Source of the DNA: Biomphalaria glabrata
Lineage: Eukaryota; Mollusca; Gastropoda; Planorbidae
DNA length: 64,000 nucleotides
Assembly (NCBI RefSeq): GCF_947242115.1
Contig: NC_074717.1
Coordinates: 41,436,701 to 41,500,700, forward strand
Reading direction: 5' to 3'
The notes under the pieces are model-generated. The model saw nothing but the letters and a program-made list of their open reading frames with translations. It did no database searches and was not told the origin of the DNA. Both the position numbers and the translations under genes were made by a program. Below are positions 22,301 through 34,584 of the stretch, in pieces. Every line of letters starts with the position of its first letter. Position 1 is the stretch's first letter.

Positions 22301-25300
22301 CCCCAACTGATGTCAGGTACCCATTAAAGCTGGGTGGACTCAGAGGTGCCCTAAAGATCCCAAAAGTAAAAATCCCAGTTTTCACTAGGATTTGAACATA
22401 GTACCCTCTGGTTTGGAAGCCAAACACTTTACTACTCAGCCACACTATAGAATATAAAGTAAGGTAAAGTACCCCTTTCAGTCCTTTGTGATATACAAGG
22501 TAGACGGTGTAAAGCTCATCTGTTTCTATGGTCGATGGCTTATAGAATATAGCAATCTTCATACTGAACAGCTAAAAAATTGATTTGATAAAATATTTTA
22601 CTATATTTTGAGATGCATGTTAAGATAAACTTTTAGAAGTTCATACAAGCTTTTTACATGTAAATTTAAAACCTCTGCTATTACTGGTCTACCTACAGGG
22701 CTGGCACTGATCGTCCTATAGAGTGGCATCCATCTTATTATGCAGCAACAGGCAAAGTTAATCCTAAGGCCTCAACTAAAAACAAAAAACCTTTGGAGCT
22801 ATCATTAAGGTTGTTACTTGTTCTTAATATACACTTTTAATAGTAACAATTAAAAGAAAATACAACAAGCTTTAATGTTATAATGTCAATCTTTGTAATA
22901 TAAATGTGTGCTATTTAATACTACATTGTAGGGGGAAAACAATTTGCTTAAATATTTGTAAATTCAATTTTTTTAATTGGTAATTCTATTTTTTTTTTCA
23001 TCATTCACTCTTGTAATCTTGTGGCTACAGGGGATGGCTGCAGGAAAATATAGACAAATCTCGTAAACTAGAAGAGTCTGTCCGGCACATTCAGGACGAC
23101 ATAGAGAGACTACAAGACAAGCTAAAGAAAGACATCGGCATAGATTCCATACGTTTTGACAGTGTCTGGGGATTTCATCACTTCAGGGGTTGTCTGAAAT
23201 CTTTCGACAGACTTTACACGACACATCCCAAGTTTCTACAACATGTTTTAAAAGGTTGTTGAGAAAGAAACGTTTTAGTCAAGTTTTTTTTTTTATTAGG
23301 AAAAGCTTGTAAACATTGTTCACTTTTTATAATGATTAAGAATTATTTTTGTCATTAGGCTAAATCTAATTTAAAACTAAAACAGTTAGTTGAAATTCAG
23401 TAACTAAACTTAACCTAAAAAAACTTTTGTTTAGAACACAAAATTTGACAGCAAGTGTGTTTAATTGCATTGAGATTTAAAACGTTGAGTTTACAAATTA
23501 TCTAATGAAACTCTGAGGAGAAAGACACCATAAAACTCTGTTTGACTCGACACATATGTTAAGAAAAATGTTGACAGTGTTTCTTTGCTAAGTGTCATTC
23601 AGGAGAATTAAATATTTTGAATGATTAAAAACAACTGAAGTGATTAAAATACATGCTATGCATAGGTTATAGTTTTCCTTTGTGCTTAAGACTGACTTAC
23701 TTGACTTAATCCTGTGCACTCCCTGGGGCATAGGGATGCAACCACACCTCTCCACCGAACTCGGTTCTGAGCAGCTTTCTTCATCTGCTCCCATGTCAGT
23801 CCAGTACCCTCAGCTTCACTGATGACTGACCTCTTCCAGGTTTGCTTGGGTCTGCCCACTTTCCTTTTTCCTTGTGGGTTCCAGTCAAGTGCCTGCCTTG
23901 CAACATTGGTAGCTGGTTTTCGCAAGATGTGTCCTATCCTGCTCCATTTTCGTTTTGTTATGTCTTGGGCTATGGGCTTTAGTCTAGTTCTCTCCCACAA
24001 ATCGATAGTAGTTATCTTTTCTGGCCACCTAATTCCTAATATCCAGCGTCGGCATCTGTTAACAAAGGTCTGGAGCTTTTCCATATTTGTTTTAGTGCTT
24101 AAGAAATGTTTATAAATTTCAGTAAGATTATTTAGGTCTTTAGATATATTATCCATTATTTCCATTCAGTGACTTTGAACTCATAAAATGACTATGCACT
24201 AATGTTCATCCTCTGTATCTCCTTCAGGCCAGTCATTAATATTCAGCAATAGTACTGGAGTTAGTCGGCTGGGAGAAATAGTTCTTAGTAGTGAAGATGT
24301 ACCACAGACATGGATCTCTGTAAGTTGGCAAGAGGATCACTTTTTGAATACCAGTACATAAAAGTTGTTTAAATGATCAATATAGTTTGTTTTTAATTAG
24401 ATATTGAATTAACTAGTTATAGTTGAATAGCTTGCAATAATAAATAATCTCAACATGAAACAATTACTAGGCAATCATTGAACATCAACTTATTTATGCA
24501 TCTAGAGATAAAGCTTTTTTTTAGAATGAACCTCAATCTTATTTTTAAGTTTCAAATTAGAAGGTAGTGCCATAAGTTCCTTATCTGCCTAGATACCAAC
24601 AAACAACTTATTTATGCATCTAGAGATAAAGCTTTTTTAGAATGAACCTCAATCTTATTTTTGAGTTTCAAATTAGTAGGTAGTGCCATAAGCTTTTGTT
24701 CTGCCTAGATACCAACAAACAACTTATTTATGCATCTAGAGATAAAGCTTTTTTTAGAATGAACCTCAATCTTATTTTTGAGTTTCAAATTAGTATGTAG
24801 TGCCATAAGCTTTTGTTCTGCCTAGATACCAACAAACAACTTATTTATGCATCTAGAGATAAAGCTTTTTTAGAATGAACCTCAATCTTATTTTTGAGTT
24901 TCAAATTAGTAGGTAGTGCCATAAGTCTCTGTTCTGCCTAGATACCAACAAACAACTTATTTATGCATCTAGAGATAAAGCTTTTTTAGAATGAACCTCA
25001 ATCTTATTTTTGAGTTTCAAATTAGTAGGTAGTGCCATAAGTTTCTTTTCTGCCTAGATACCAACAAACAACTTATTTATGCATCTAGAGATAAAGCTTT
25101 TTTAGAATGAACCTCAATCTTATTTTTGAGTTTCAAATTAGTAGGTAGTGCCATAAGCTTTTGTTCTGCCTAGATACCAACAAACAACTTATTTATGCAT
25201 CTAGAGATAAAGCTTTTTTTAGAATGAACCTCAATCTTATTTTTGAGTTTCAAATTAGTAGGTAGTGCCACAAGTCTCTTTTCTGCCTAGATACCAACAA

Positions 25301-28300
25301 ACAACTTATTTATGCATCTAGAGATAAAGCTTTTTTAGAATGAACCTCAATCTTATTTTTGAGTTTCAAATTAGTAGGTAGTGCCATAAGTCTCTGTTCT
25401 GCCTAGATACCAACAAACAACTTATTTATGCATCTAGAGATAAAGCTTTTTTAGAATGAACCTCAATCTTATTTTTGAGTTTCAAATGAGTAGGTAGTGC
25501 CACAAGACTCTTTTCTGCCTAGATACCAACAAACAACTTATTTATGCATCTAGAGATAAAGCTTTTTTAGAATGAACCTCAATCTTATTTTTGAGTTTCA
25601 AATTAGTAGGTAGTGCCATAAGTTTCTTTTCTGCCTAGATACCAACAAACAACTTATTTATGCATCTAGAGATAAAGCTTTTTTAGAATGAACCTCAATC
25701 TTATTTTTGAGTTTCAAATTAGTAGGTAGTGCCATAAGTTTCTTTTCTGCCTAGATACCAACAAACAACTTATTTATGCATCTAGAGATAAAGCTTTTTT
25801 AGAATGAACCTCAATCTTATTTTTGAGTTTCAAATTAGTAGGTAGTGCCATAAGCTTTTGTTCTGCCTAGATACCAACAAACAACTTATTTATGCATCTA
25901 GAGATAAAGCTTTTTTTAGAATGAACCTCAATCTTATTTTTGAGTTTCAAATTAGTAGGTAGTGCCACAAGTCTCTTTTCTGCCTAGATACCAACAAACA
26001 ACTTATTTATGCATCTAGAGATAAAGCTTTTTTAGAATGAACCTCAATCTTATTTTTGAGTTTCAAATTAGTAGGTAGTGCCATAAGTCTCTGTTCTGCC
26101 TAGATACCAACAAACAACTTATTTATGCATCTAGAGATAAAGCTTTTTTAGAATGAACCTCAATCTTATTTTTGAGTTTCAAATGAGTAGGTAGTGCCAC
26201 AAGACTCTTTTCTGCCTAGATACCAACAAACAACTTATTTATGCATCTAGAGATAAAGCTTTTTTAGAATGAACCTCAATCTTATTTTTGAGTTTCAAAT
26301 TAGTAGGTAGTGCCATAAGTTTCTTTTCTGCCTAGATACCAACAAACAACTTATTTATGCATCTAGAGATAAAGCTTTTTTAGAATGAACCTCAATCTTA
26401 TTTTTGAGTTTCAAATTAGTAGGTAGTGCCATAAGTTTCTTTTCTGCCTAGATACCAACAAACAACTTATTTATGCATCTAGAGATAAAGCTTTTTTAGA
26501 ATGAACCTCAATCTTATTTTTGAGTTTCAAATTAGTAGGTAGTGCCATAAGCTTTTGTTCTGCCTAGATACCAACAAACAACTTATTTATGCATCTAGAG
26601 ATAAAGCTTTTTTTAGAATGAACCTCAATCTTATTTTTGAGTTTCAAATTAGTAGGTAGTGCCACAAGTCTCTTTTCTGCCTAGATACCAACAAACAACT
26701 TATTTATGCATCTAGAGATAAAGCTTTTTTAGAATGAACCTCAATCTTATTTTTGAGTTTCAAATTAGTAGGTAGTGCCATAAGTCTCTGTTCTGCCTAG
26801 ATACCAACAAACAACTTATTTATGCATCTAGAGATAAAGCTTTTTTAGAATGAACCTCAATCTTATTTTTGAGTTTCAAATTAGTAGGTAGTGCCATAAG
26901 TCTCTTTTCTGCCTAGATACCAACAAACAACTTATTTATGCATCTAGAGATAAAGCTTTTTTAGAATGAACCTCAATCTTATTTTTGAGTTTCAAATTAG
27001 TAGGTAGTGCCATAAGTTTCTTTTCTGCCTAGATACCAACAAACAACTTATTTATGCATCTAGAGATAAAGCTTTTTTAGAATGAACCTCAATCTTATTT
27101 TTGAGTTTCAAATTAGTAGGTAGTGCCATAAGTTTCTTTTCTGCCTAGATACCAACAAACAACTTATTTATGCATCTAGAGATAAAGCTTTTTTAGAATG
27201 AACCTCAATCTTATTTTTGAGTTTCAAATTAGTAGGTAGTGCCACAAGACTCTTTTCTGCCTAGATACCAACAAACAACTTATTTATGCATCTAGAGATA
27301 AAGCTTTTTTAGAATGAACCTCAATCTTATTTTTGAGTTTCAAATTAGTAGGTAGTGCCATAAGTTTCTTTTCTGCCTAGATACCAACAAACAACTTATT
27401 TATGCATCTAGAGATAAAGCTTTTTTAGAATGAACCTCAATCTTATTTTTGAGTTTCAAATTAGTAGGTAGTGCCACAAGTCTTTTTTCTGCCTAGATAC
27501 CAACAAACAACTTATTTATGCATCTAGAGATAAAGCTTTTTTAGAATGAACCTCAATCTTATTTTTGAGTTTCAAATTAGTAGGTAGTGCCATAAGTTTC
27601 TTTCCTACCTAGATACCAACAAACAACTTATTTATGCATCTAGAGATAAAGCTTTTTTAGTATGAACCTCAATCTTATTTTTGAGTTTCAAATTAGTAGG
27701 TAGTGCCATAAGTTTCTTTTCTGCCTAGATACCAACAAACAACTTATTTATGCATCTAGAGATAAAGCTTTTTTAGAATGAACCTCAATCTTATTTTTGA
27801 GTTTCAAATTAGTAGGTAGTGCCATAAGTTTCTTTTCTGCCTAGATACCAACAAACAACTTATTTATGCATCTAGAGATAAAGCTTTTTTAAAATGAACC
27901 TCAATCTTATTTTTGAGTTTCAAATTAGTAGGTAGTGCCACAAGTCTTTCTTCTGCCTAGATACCAACAAACAACTTATTTATGCATCTAGAGATAAAGC
28001 TTTTTTAGAATGAACCTCAATCTTATTTTTGAGTTTCAAATTAGTAGGTAGTGCCATAAGTTTCTTTTCTGCCTAGATACCAACAAACAACTTATTTATG
28101 CATCTAGAGATAAAGCTTTTTTAGAATGAACCTCAATCTTATTTTTGAGTTTCAAATTAGTAGGTAGTGCCATAAGTCTCTTTTCTGCCTAGATACCAAC
28201 AAACAACTTATTTATGCATCTAGAGATAAAGCTTTTTTAGAATGAACCTCAATCTTATTTTTGAGTTTCAAATTAGTAGGTAGTGCCATAAGTTTCTTTT

Positions 28301-30478
28301 CTGCCTAGATACCAACAGTTTGTATTTCATTGTTTGTTATGTATCCAGCTTTTACAGACTGTGGCAGCTTATAAAGCTGTGCTTTCCAGATTGCCTGTGA
28401 TGGAGTCCAAGCTGTCATCTCTGATGAACAACATTCAGGTAGTGAGAAGAGAGAAGCAACATTACCATGTGATGGCAGAGCAGTATGAGCTTATGCTGAA
28501 CAAAATTTTGAATTCACTTCGTCGCTGTCAGGAACTTGTCAGCAATACCTTTGGGAAGAGAGATCTGTCAAGCCTGCAGCTAGCAGTCGAAGGGTGAGCA
28601 CTTCGTTTTCTCAGTTTTTAGCTTTTTGTTTCATTTTTTTGTTTTTCAGCTTGTTCTGTTTCAGTTATTTCTTCTTGTCTTCTTTTTTTTTTCTGACATC
28701 CTCAGGATCAAAATTTTGGTTTAAAGTCTTGTATAAATGTTGCCCTTTAATTTATGAATACTTTAAAGGGAAACTCCGATAGTTTTTCAAATTTTAGTTA
28801 TTGACTTATTTAAATTCTGCGTAAAAAGTTGTAATAGTAAACATTATATCATTTTTTATTTAAATGCTCAGAAAATTTTATATTTAATAAATTAGACAGA
28901 AAATTCTTCACGCCCCCCAAAAAACGGGGTTCTGCGAGATTTTGTTTTAAGTTATTTCATGCGTCACTTCCCTAAACAATACTGAAAGAGAAACTTGATT
29001 TAACCAATCATATCGCTTCATTCTTACAGTAGCTGTTAGGCTTAGTGACGGCCTAGTCCAGAGCTATGATACAGTTATATATATAAACATGTATAGATAG
29101 ATCCAAAAGCATTAGGATAACCAACTCGAGAAAAAAAAGTAACATTTTCATCTAAGCCTCTCCCTGTCCCAAGAAGTAAATAGATCGTGTGTCTGAATGA
29201 TTCGAACAAGATGGTCAGTGTAAGGCTAGTCGAGACTACGTGTAGTCGGTCATGACAAGACAACCAAGCGATAGTGTTTGTTGTGTGTTGAGTGGTCTGG
29301 CGAGAAAATACACACTGCCGTGATTAGTCAAGCATGTAAATCTACTTTTAATACGCATTTTTTCTTTGCTTACAAGATCCTAGATCTAACTGCATAGACA
29401 AAGATATATTTCTTTTACGAGAATGTAAACTTTGCTGTATGGTCTCCTGTTATACTTTCAATAGTCAATAGATTAAAACACCTTTGTGACGTCACATAGA
29501 AACCCGGTGAAAGTCTGACTGTTTTGGATGCGCAGGAAAATTACGTCGGAAAAACATCAATTACTAAGTTATTATTGCAAATTTTAAAAAAAGAAGAATA
29601 TATTCATTATCTGTAAATCAAAACACATATTATATCAAAAATTGTCAAAACCATCGGAGTTTCCCTTTAAGAAATGTTAAGTGTACAAAGCTGGTGAATA
29701 GCTATTGGTTTCCTAAATGTTATCTAATTGATAATCTATACATCTTTTTCCTATGATCCTTGTCAGTCATATACTGAATTTTGAATTATTTTTTCCTTCT
29801 GCTAATACTTTTAACCAGACAGCAGATTCTCATGCAATGATAAATAAAACCCTAATATTTATACATTTTGCTTCTCTTTTTTTATGTTATGTGTTTTTAT
29901 TGCCTTTATTTGTAGGGAGTCTAGTCCTTTGATGTTGTCCTCATCTGGTCAGTTTCTTATACCTGCCTCTTGTCCTGGAACTTTGGTTGTGGACTTTATT
30001 TTTAACAATTCCTTGAATGCTGTTAGCATTTTACAAGATATTGAAAGGTAAGTCTTTTTTCATTTTTAAAAATATCTTTTGAATAAAAATAATATAATTT
30101 AAAAAAATAATAATTTTCTGAATTAAAGGCATTAAAAGGACTTTTTAAAAAAAAAACTTTTACTCAGTATCTTCTTATCATAAGATATTTTTATATAATA
30201 TACTTAACATAATAAAGTCTATTTGTTTAAGCAGGTTTCTTTATGAAGAAGAACAAAGTAGACAAAAAGCAATTGAAGAGCTCTGTCTTACTGATCTTCA
30301 AAAAGATGAGAGTGTCACCCCCTCCCAAATGACTTCCTGCTGCTCACGTCTGGCTGACCAGTACTGGCGATTTGGCGTTTCTCTGGCAAAGTCAAGGATC
30401 CGCATATCCCACTACTACTCTGTTATGCAGGATGGTCAGATTTGTGTCCCTTGGGACTGGTTAGGAGATGATGATTGA
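19361..30478 (+). CDS. TCAIM: T-cell activation inhibitor, mitochondrial (TCAIM) orthologue, 9 exons resolved, 5' exon missing
   Basis: Mitochondrial protein known in vertebrates as TCAIM/TOAG1 (DUF4460 plus DUF4461); its molecular role is poorly defined. Exons: 19361-19526, 20210-20327, 21778-21889, 22699-22809, 23031-23254, 24228-24319, 28349-28593, 29916-30047, 30235-30478, all GT/AG and phase-compatible, giving 480 residues to TGA; the human protein is about 496. Landmarks shared with the human sequence in order: ALRPFFFIVHPDLFGQYP (with a J-domain-like HPD), AVNENSLKVLNEYL, DRPIEWHPSYYAATG, SVWGFHHFRGCL, GQSLIFSNSTGVSRLGEIVL, MESKLSSLMNNIQVV, and SHYYSVMQDGQICVPWDW at the end. The first resolved exon has no in-frame ATG and an upstream stop, and begins after a pyrimidine-rich acceptor, so a short upstream exon supplies the start. 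The seventh exon could instead begin at 28358, also in frame. Intron 6 is a satellite. Confidence 0.92.
19630..19865 (-). mobile_element. RTE-like LINE C-terminal remnant
   Basis: The minus-strand reading KKKKRQTEKVMGRQH, KRMDGPAIE and HGAPMVQ matches the basic C-terminal block (GRQKKRWEDNIKEWTGL ... CMVPQWSN) of RTE-type LINEs. A relative is at 53395-53640. It lies in a TCAIM intron, antisense. Confidence 0.6.
20385..20690. other. GC-richer block in a TCAIM intron, origin unknown
   Basis: A 300-bp stretch of clearly higher GC than its surroundings (GGCCTGGGCATTAGCC ... GAGCCCCTCCTTCC) without a reading frame. It resembles an old SINE or LINE UTR piece, but no head, tail or second copy was found in the window. 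Confidence 0.3.
20970..21350 (+). mobile_element. Diverged CR1/L2-group LINE 3' end
   Basis: Matches 32460-32855 with many changes (TTTGATTAGAGTAACACC, ACTTCAGGACAGAAGAGT, GCATGACTAGATTGACAC, TCTATAAGATAAAA). It is an older copy than those at 14871 and 32600. Confidence 0.75.
22190..22446 (-). mobile_element. SINE-A copy
   Basis: On the minus strand the head is GTGGCTGAGTAGTAAAGTGTT and the body has GAGTCCACCCAGCTTTAATG and GGTACCTGACATCAG, then GTGGGCCACAGAAACAGATG. It lies in a TCAIM intron, opposite to the gene. Confidence 0.75.
22473..22556 (-). mobile_element. SINE-A 3'-end fragment
   Basis: CCCCTTTCAGTCC, GATATACAAGGTAGACGGTG and CATCTGTTTCTATGG match the distal end of SINE-A only. 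Confidence 0.55.
23690..24165 (-). mobile_element. RTE-like LINE C-terminal fragment, open over 159 codons
   Basis: The minus-strand frame has NMEKLQTFVNRCRRWILGIR, WPEKITTIDLWERT, RKWSRIGHILRKPATNVAR, WNPQGKRKVGRPKQTW, and WEQMKKAAQNRVRWRGVV with SLCPR at the end. This is the conserved C-terminal part, after RT, of RTE-type endonuclease-RT elements. It lies in TCAIM between exons ending 23254 and starting 24228, antisense. Confidence 0.85.
24486..28316. repeat. 116-bp intronic satellite, about 33 copies, with 697-bp higher-order period
   Basis: The unit begins CAACTTATTTATGCATCTAG and contains AGATAAAGCTTTTTTAGAAT, ATCTTATTTTTGAGTTTC, GTAGGTAGTGCC and TGCCTAGATACCAACAAA; spacing is 115-119 bp. 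Units differ mainly in the word between GTGCC and TGCC. Variants ATAAGCTTTTGTTC, ACAAGTCTCTTTTC, ATAAGTCTCTGTTC, ACAAGACTCTTTTC (unit also has AAATGAG), then ATAAGTTTCTTTTC twice, recur in the same order at about 25153, 25850 and 26547 (third round partial), spaced 697 bp, i.e. six units. The array fills the TCAIM intron 24320-28348 almost completely. Confidence 0.97.
28767..29666. mobile_element. TTAA-flanked TIR element, 900 bp (piggyBac-like MITE candidate)
   Basis: TTAA lies on both sides (28763-28766 and 29667-29670). The ends are inverted copies of AGGGAAACTCCGATRGTTTT. TTAA duplications are characteristic of piggyBac (and Kolobok) elements. No transposase is seen; short interior frames are not credible. 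It lies in the TCAIM intron between the exons ending 28593 and starting 29916. Confidence 0.75.
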
Positions 30479-31174
30479 ATGTCTCGAAGCAATTTTGTGT
30501 TGACCCTTTCATCTAGCTGCTCATAAACAAATAGCTCTAGCTAAGCAACTCATCAACCCACACTGCTTAGTAAAGTATTCAACAAATGTTTCAAAGCAAA
30601 ACTTGTTGCCAGAAGTGAATTGTAAGACATGATCACTTTCTGTGTTATCTTGAGTTTGCATTGAATGTTTCCTGGTGCAGCCTCTTTTAACTCAAAGTGT
30701 CTTATAAGTAATGGATTTCTATTCTTTCCTTGGCCATACCTACAGTTATCTACTGCTGACTTAAACTTGATATAATGGGGATTATATTAATGTCAAATAT
30801 TTACCTTCTTTAGCGCAGTAAGAAATTACTGTGATCCACCTCATGTTGCTTTAATCTTGATGTAAATCACAGAATTTTGAATACATACCTCAAAGTCTTC
30901 TTTTTATTTGTGATTAAATGAAATGTTTTGTGACTTTGTTAGATATCACTAGTAATTAAGTATGCATTCACTCTTAGGATGGTGCTTCTATTCTATAACT
31001 TGTAGTTATTTTTTTACTTAGCAAAATGATCGATGTGACAAGTCTCTTTTCTGAACTCTACTTTTCTTAATTACACCTCTCGGAGTTGAAGCATGTTTAA
31101 GAATTTTGTTCCACTGAACCATGAATGGAATTTTTTAAAAGCATTTGAGACCAATAGCAAATCCACTGCTGAGG

Positions 31175-31512
31175 ACTTCTTCTTCTTCTTCTAGCCACCT
31201 TTATTGCTGCTGAGCTGTGAGCTCTTTTGCAGATTGTGCCAAGGAAAAAAGTGTGCTGTTTTCTTCAGTTGTTCAGCACTGCCGTACAGGGTGTTAGTTA
31301 TGTTGGGCTGTAGTGGAAGTAGGGTCAGTCTAAGGTGGATTAGGAAGGGGCATTCAAAGAGGATATGGTTTACGGTTTCATAAGGATGGGTGCAGTGTCT
31401 GCAAAGGGGGAGTTGTGTAGAGTTTATTTTGTTCAGGTGGTAATTTAATAGTGGTGTGTGTCCTGTTCTTAGTTGGAAATTGTAGATTGCTCTTTGCGGG
31501 GGAGGAAGTTAA
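31175..31512 (-). mobile_element. I-group LINE C-terminal remnant
   Basis: Minus strand: PQRAIYNFQLRTGHTPLLNY, LNKINSTQLPLCRHC, then YETVNHILFECPFLIHLR. The CxxC...HxxxxC layout and the RTGHTPLL motif are those of the region after RNase H in I/Nimb-type LINEs. The tail on the minus strand is (AGA)n, read TCTTCTTCTTCTTCT at 31179-31196. It lies about 700 bp past the TCAIM stop, perhaps in its 3' UTR. Confidence 0.75.
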
Positions 31513-31924
31513 TACTGTCCAGTTTGTTAGGCATAGTCATTTCTTTGTACATGGCTCTACCTGTGTTCACTGCTGAGGACAGACATAGACGTTAGATAGA
31601 GAACCAAATTGTTTCTGTCTTAAAAAGATGAAGAGGCTACTGTAAATGTATTTTTTTTTTTATTTTGGGTAAAACGCAACAAAAAAATGGACTTTCAAAT
31701 TTTAGGATATTTTCAAATATTTCATAAAAGGGTTAGAGATAATAATAGATCTGGCTCATAAATTGTGGGTTGGTTTGTATTTATTTTTAACAGTAACACA
31801 GCTAGCGACTATGATGTAATTAAAAATAGGATTTAGTTGATGGGATAATGTCTTGTTAGGCAGTTCTATTACAGCAATACACAGTATTTTTCCAATAGCG
31901 TCTTTCATATTCAACTTTCATCCA

Positions 31925-32860
31925 GTGTTTAATTTACATAAATGATTTACCAAATTGCATTAGTTCAGGAACAAAAGTCAGATTATTTGCAGACGATTGC
32001 ATAATATATAGAACAATAAAAACAACACAAGACACAGATATTTTACAAAGAGAATTAGATGAATTACAGAAATGGGAATCAAATTGGAGCATGTCTTTCC
32101 ACCCAGAAAAATGTCAGTTGTTAAGAGTAACAAAAAAACTAAAACAAATTAATTCCACTTATCTTATTCATGGCAAACCAGTATCACAGACTAAAAACGC
32201 AAAATACCTAGGTGTTATAATAAATGAAAAACTATCATGGAATCCACATATTGATGAAACTACAAAAAAATCTAACAAAGCATTAGGATTTATTAAAAGA
32301 AATTTCTATAAATCAAATAAGAACATAAAACTAAAATGTTACTTAACCTTGGTTAGGCCAATAATAGAATATGCATCCTCCGTTTGGGACCCCTCAACTC
32401 AAGAAAACATTAAGAAACTGGAACAGACACAAAATAGAGCAGTGAGATTCATAACAAACGAATATTCACATTTGACTAGAGTAACACCTTTAGTAAAATC
32501 ACTAAATTTAGAAAGCCTTCAGGACAGAAGGCTCAAAAGTAAAGTAGCAATCATACATAAAACACTGAACCATAATCTTCAAATACAAAAACAAAATTTA
32601 ATAAAATACTCTGAAAGACACAAAGATAAAGGCACATTCCTCGTCCCATATGCTAGGACAAATTTGTACAAATACTCCTTCTTCCCTAGTGCTATTAGAG
32701 CATGGAATGGGTTGCCTGAGCTAGCCAGGAAAACCAGTGACTTGGCAGAATTTAAGTCATTGGTTAATATGCATGACTAAATGCATGACGCGTAGGACGT
32801 AATCATCTTCTTTTTTGAAGTAACGTCTGTATTATATAAGATAAGAAGAAGATAAGATTT
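31925..32860 (+). mobile_element. 5'-truncated CR1/L2-group LINE with RT FADD motif and 3' tail
   Basis: Reading begins YINDLPNCISSGTKVRLFAD with catalytic FADD at about 31988, continues through LDELQKWESNWSMSFHPEKC and then 229 open codons: AKYLGVIINEKLSWNPHID, RPIIEYASSVWDPSTQ, LEQTQNRAVRFITNEYS, SLNLESLQDRRLKSKVAI, GTFLVPYARTNLYKYSFF, AWNGLPELARKTSDLAEF, stop at 32780. The 3' UTR ends with ATATAAGATAAGAAGAAGAT. This is the longest copy in the window and the reference for the tails at 12796, 14871, 20970, 38040, 38800, 40440, 40815, 51150 and 52200. Confidence 0.9.
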
Positions 32861-34490
32861 TGTTGGCCTGCCAATTGTGCTCTACTTATTGTGTTTGTCT
32901 GTACCTTTACCTCAACCATATCAGAATCAAAACTGAACATGGCGGCTGTTCAACAAATGTATTGCTGCAAAACAATTTGTCAATACACAAATGAAAATGA
33001 AATAAAAATGTAGCATTTGCAAGAAAATGCAACAAGCATATACCTAGCAGCTCTCTGAAAATGGCGTAGCAATTGTCAACACTTGTGTGAAATAATTGGA
33101 TAAAAACCAGCAAGGACTAAAAGAAAAAGTTTTTAATAATCTTCAATTTTGTTAGGACTCTGCTCTTTAATATAATCCAGTTTGATTGTACATACCTATA
33201 TATGTTGATAAAAGTGTATGCAGAAAAATATATGCAGGGGGGAAAAACAATGACTACATTTAATTACAGTGTTCATGTGGGCTTTGTCACTTATACTCAT
33301 TTGATCTTATCCTTATAATGAATTTCAAATTAGTCTATAGAAATCTACCTTATTATTTATTTAATTTTTTAAATTCTAATTTCTTTGTTTAGCTGATGTA
33401 TTTGTCTTGTGGTATTAATGTATTTGTTTTGTGGTATTAATGATGTATTTGTCTTGTGGAATTAGCTAATAATGACTATTTCATGAAGATGACTTATTCA
33501 TTGTGATATTATGGCATTGGTTGTGATTTGAACTAGTTATAGGAAGTTTTAATAGTGTGCATGAAGGTTGCTACAGTTCTGGTCATAGAATTGATTTCCA
33601 TTTTGAATATTATCATTGTCTTGATATTTATAATGATAGTCATATCAATTTTTCAGTTCATGATATCCATCATAACCCTTAGAAGTTACACACTTTATAC
33701 ATTTTTTTTGTTGTTTTAAAATAGGTAACCTTTTAGCAATAATGTCTAATGGTATTTATGTTACATGAAAGTATGTCTTCAGCTTCATAAAGTATATTTA
33801 TTTTTTAGTCTTACAGTGCACACACTAGTTAAGTTTTATAATGGTTATTAATAATGAGTACATCTAGTAATATAGTATTAAAAAGTGGGTGCTAATGTTG
33901 ATGATGTGTCTTTGAACTTAGAATTAAGCATTTTAAGTAGGGATAGTGCAATAATTTACAGCAAGCTTTACATTGTATGGGTGTAGTTGATAATCTAGAA
34001 AAGACCAAAGTCAAGACATTTGAATCATGGTACATTTTTACATAAATGTATTGTATTTTTAATTTTACACTACTGATACAATATATTGCATCCAGTCATA
34101 TGGTAATGTCTAATGATGACAACACGTTGTTTGGTTTGTTTAGAAGATGAAAAGAGAAAAAAGAACTGCATAGTCTCTGTATTAACATTGTCATACTTTA
34201 CTTTTTGTGTGAGGTGTTTGTATTTACACCTAAAGTATTATTTAGGCAACTGAACATACGTACATTGTCTTTATAGTTTAACTAGATCCATTTCTACCAC
34301 TTCAAATTATTGAGGCTGTTGTATTATGGCTCTGAAGAGAAAATTTTGCACTCTAATAGTTGACAACATTGTTGGGCTCCTTTTTCATTTTTTACCTCAT
34401 TAGATTTTATAACAGCAATAGAAACTCAAATTTATTGGGGAACAAATCTCCCCTTTCTAAACATTTTCCCCTTTTGTTTACATTTCTTAA
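32861..34490. other. Gene-free AT-rich stretch
   Basis: No frame longer than about 70 codons and none resembling a known protein; no terminal repeats seen. A short duplicated phrase GATGTATTTGTCTTGTGG occurs at 33397-33460. Confidence 0.4.
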
Positions 34491-34584
34491 CATCTGAACT
34501 TCATGTACAATACCAGTTCTACATCTGAACTTCATGTACAATACCAGTTCTACATCTGAACTTCATGTACAGTACCAGTTCTAC
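34491..34584. repeat. Three 31-bp tandem units
   Basis: Unit CATCTGAACTTCATGTAC plus AATACCAGTTCTA, three times, nearly identical. Confidence 0.9.

Noticed and set aside
28594-28782. Frame running on from the TCAIM exon end (MSTSFSQFLAF...)
   Set aside because: It is intron read-through; the exon ends at a good GTGAGC donor at 28593 and the next exon joins in phase.
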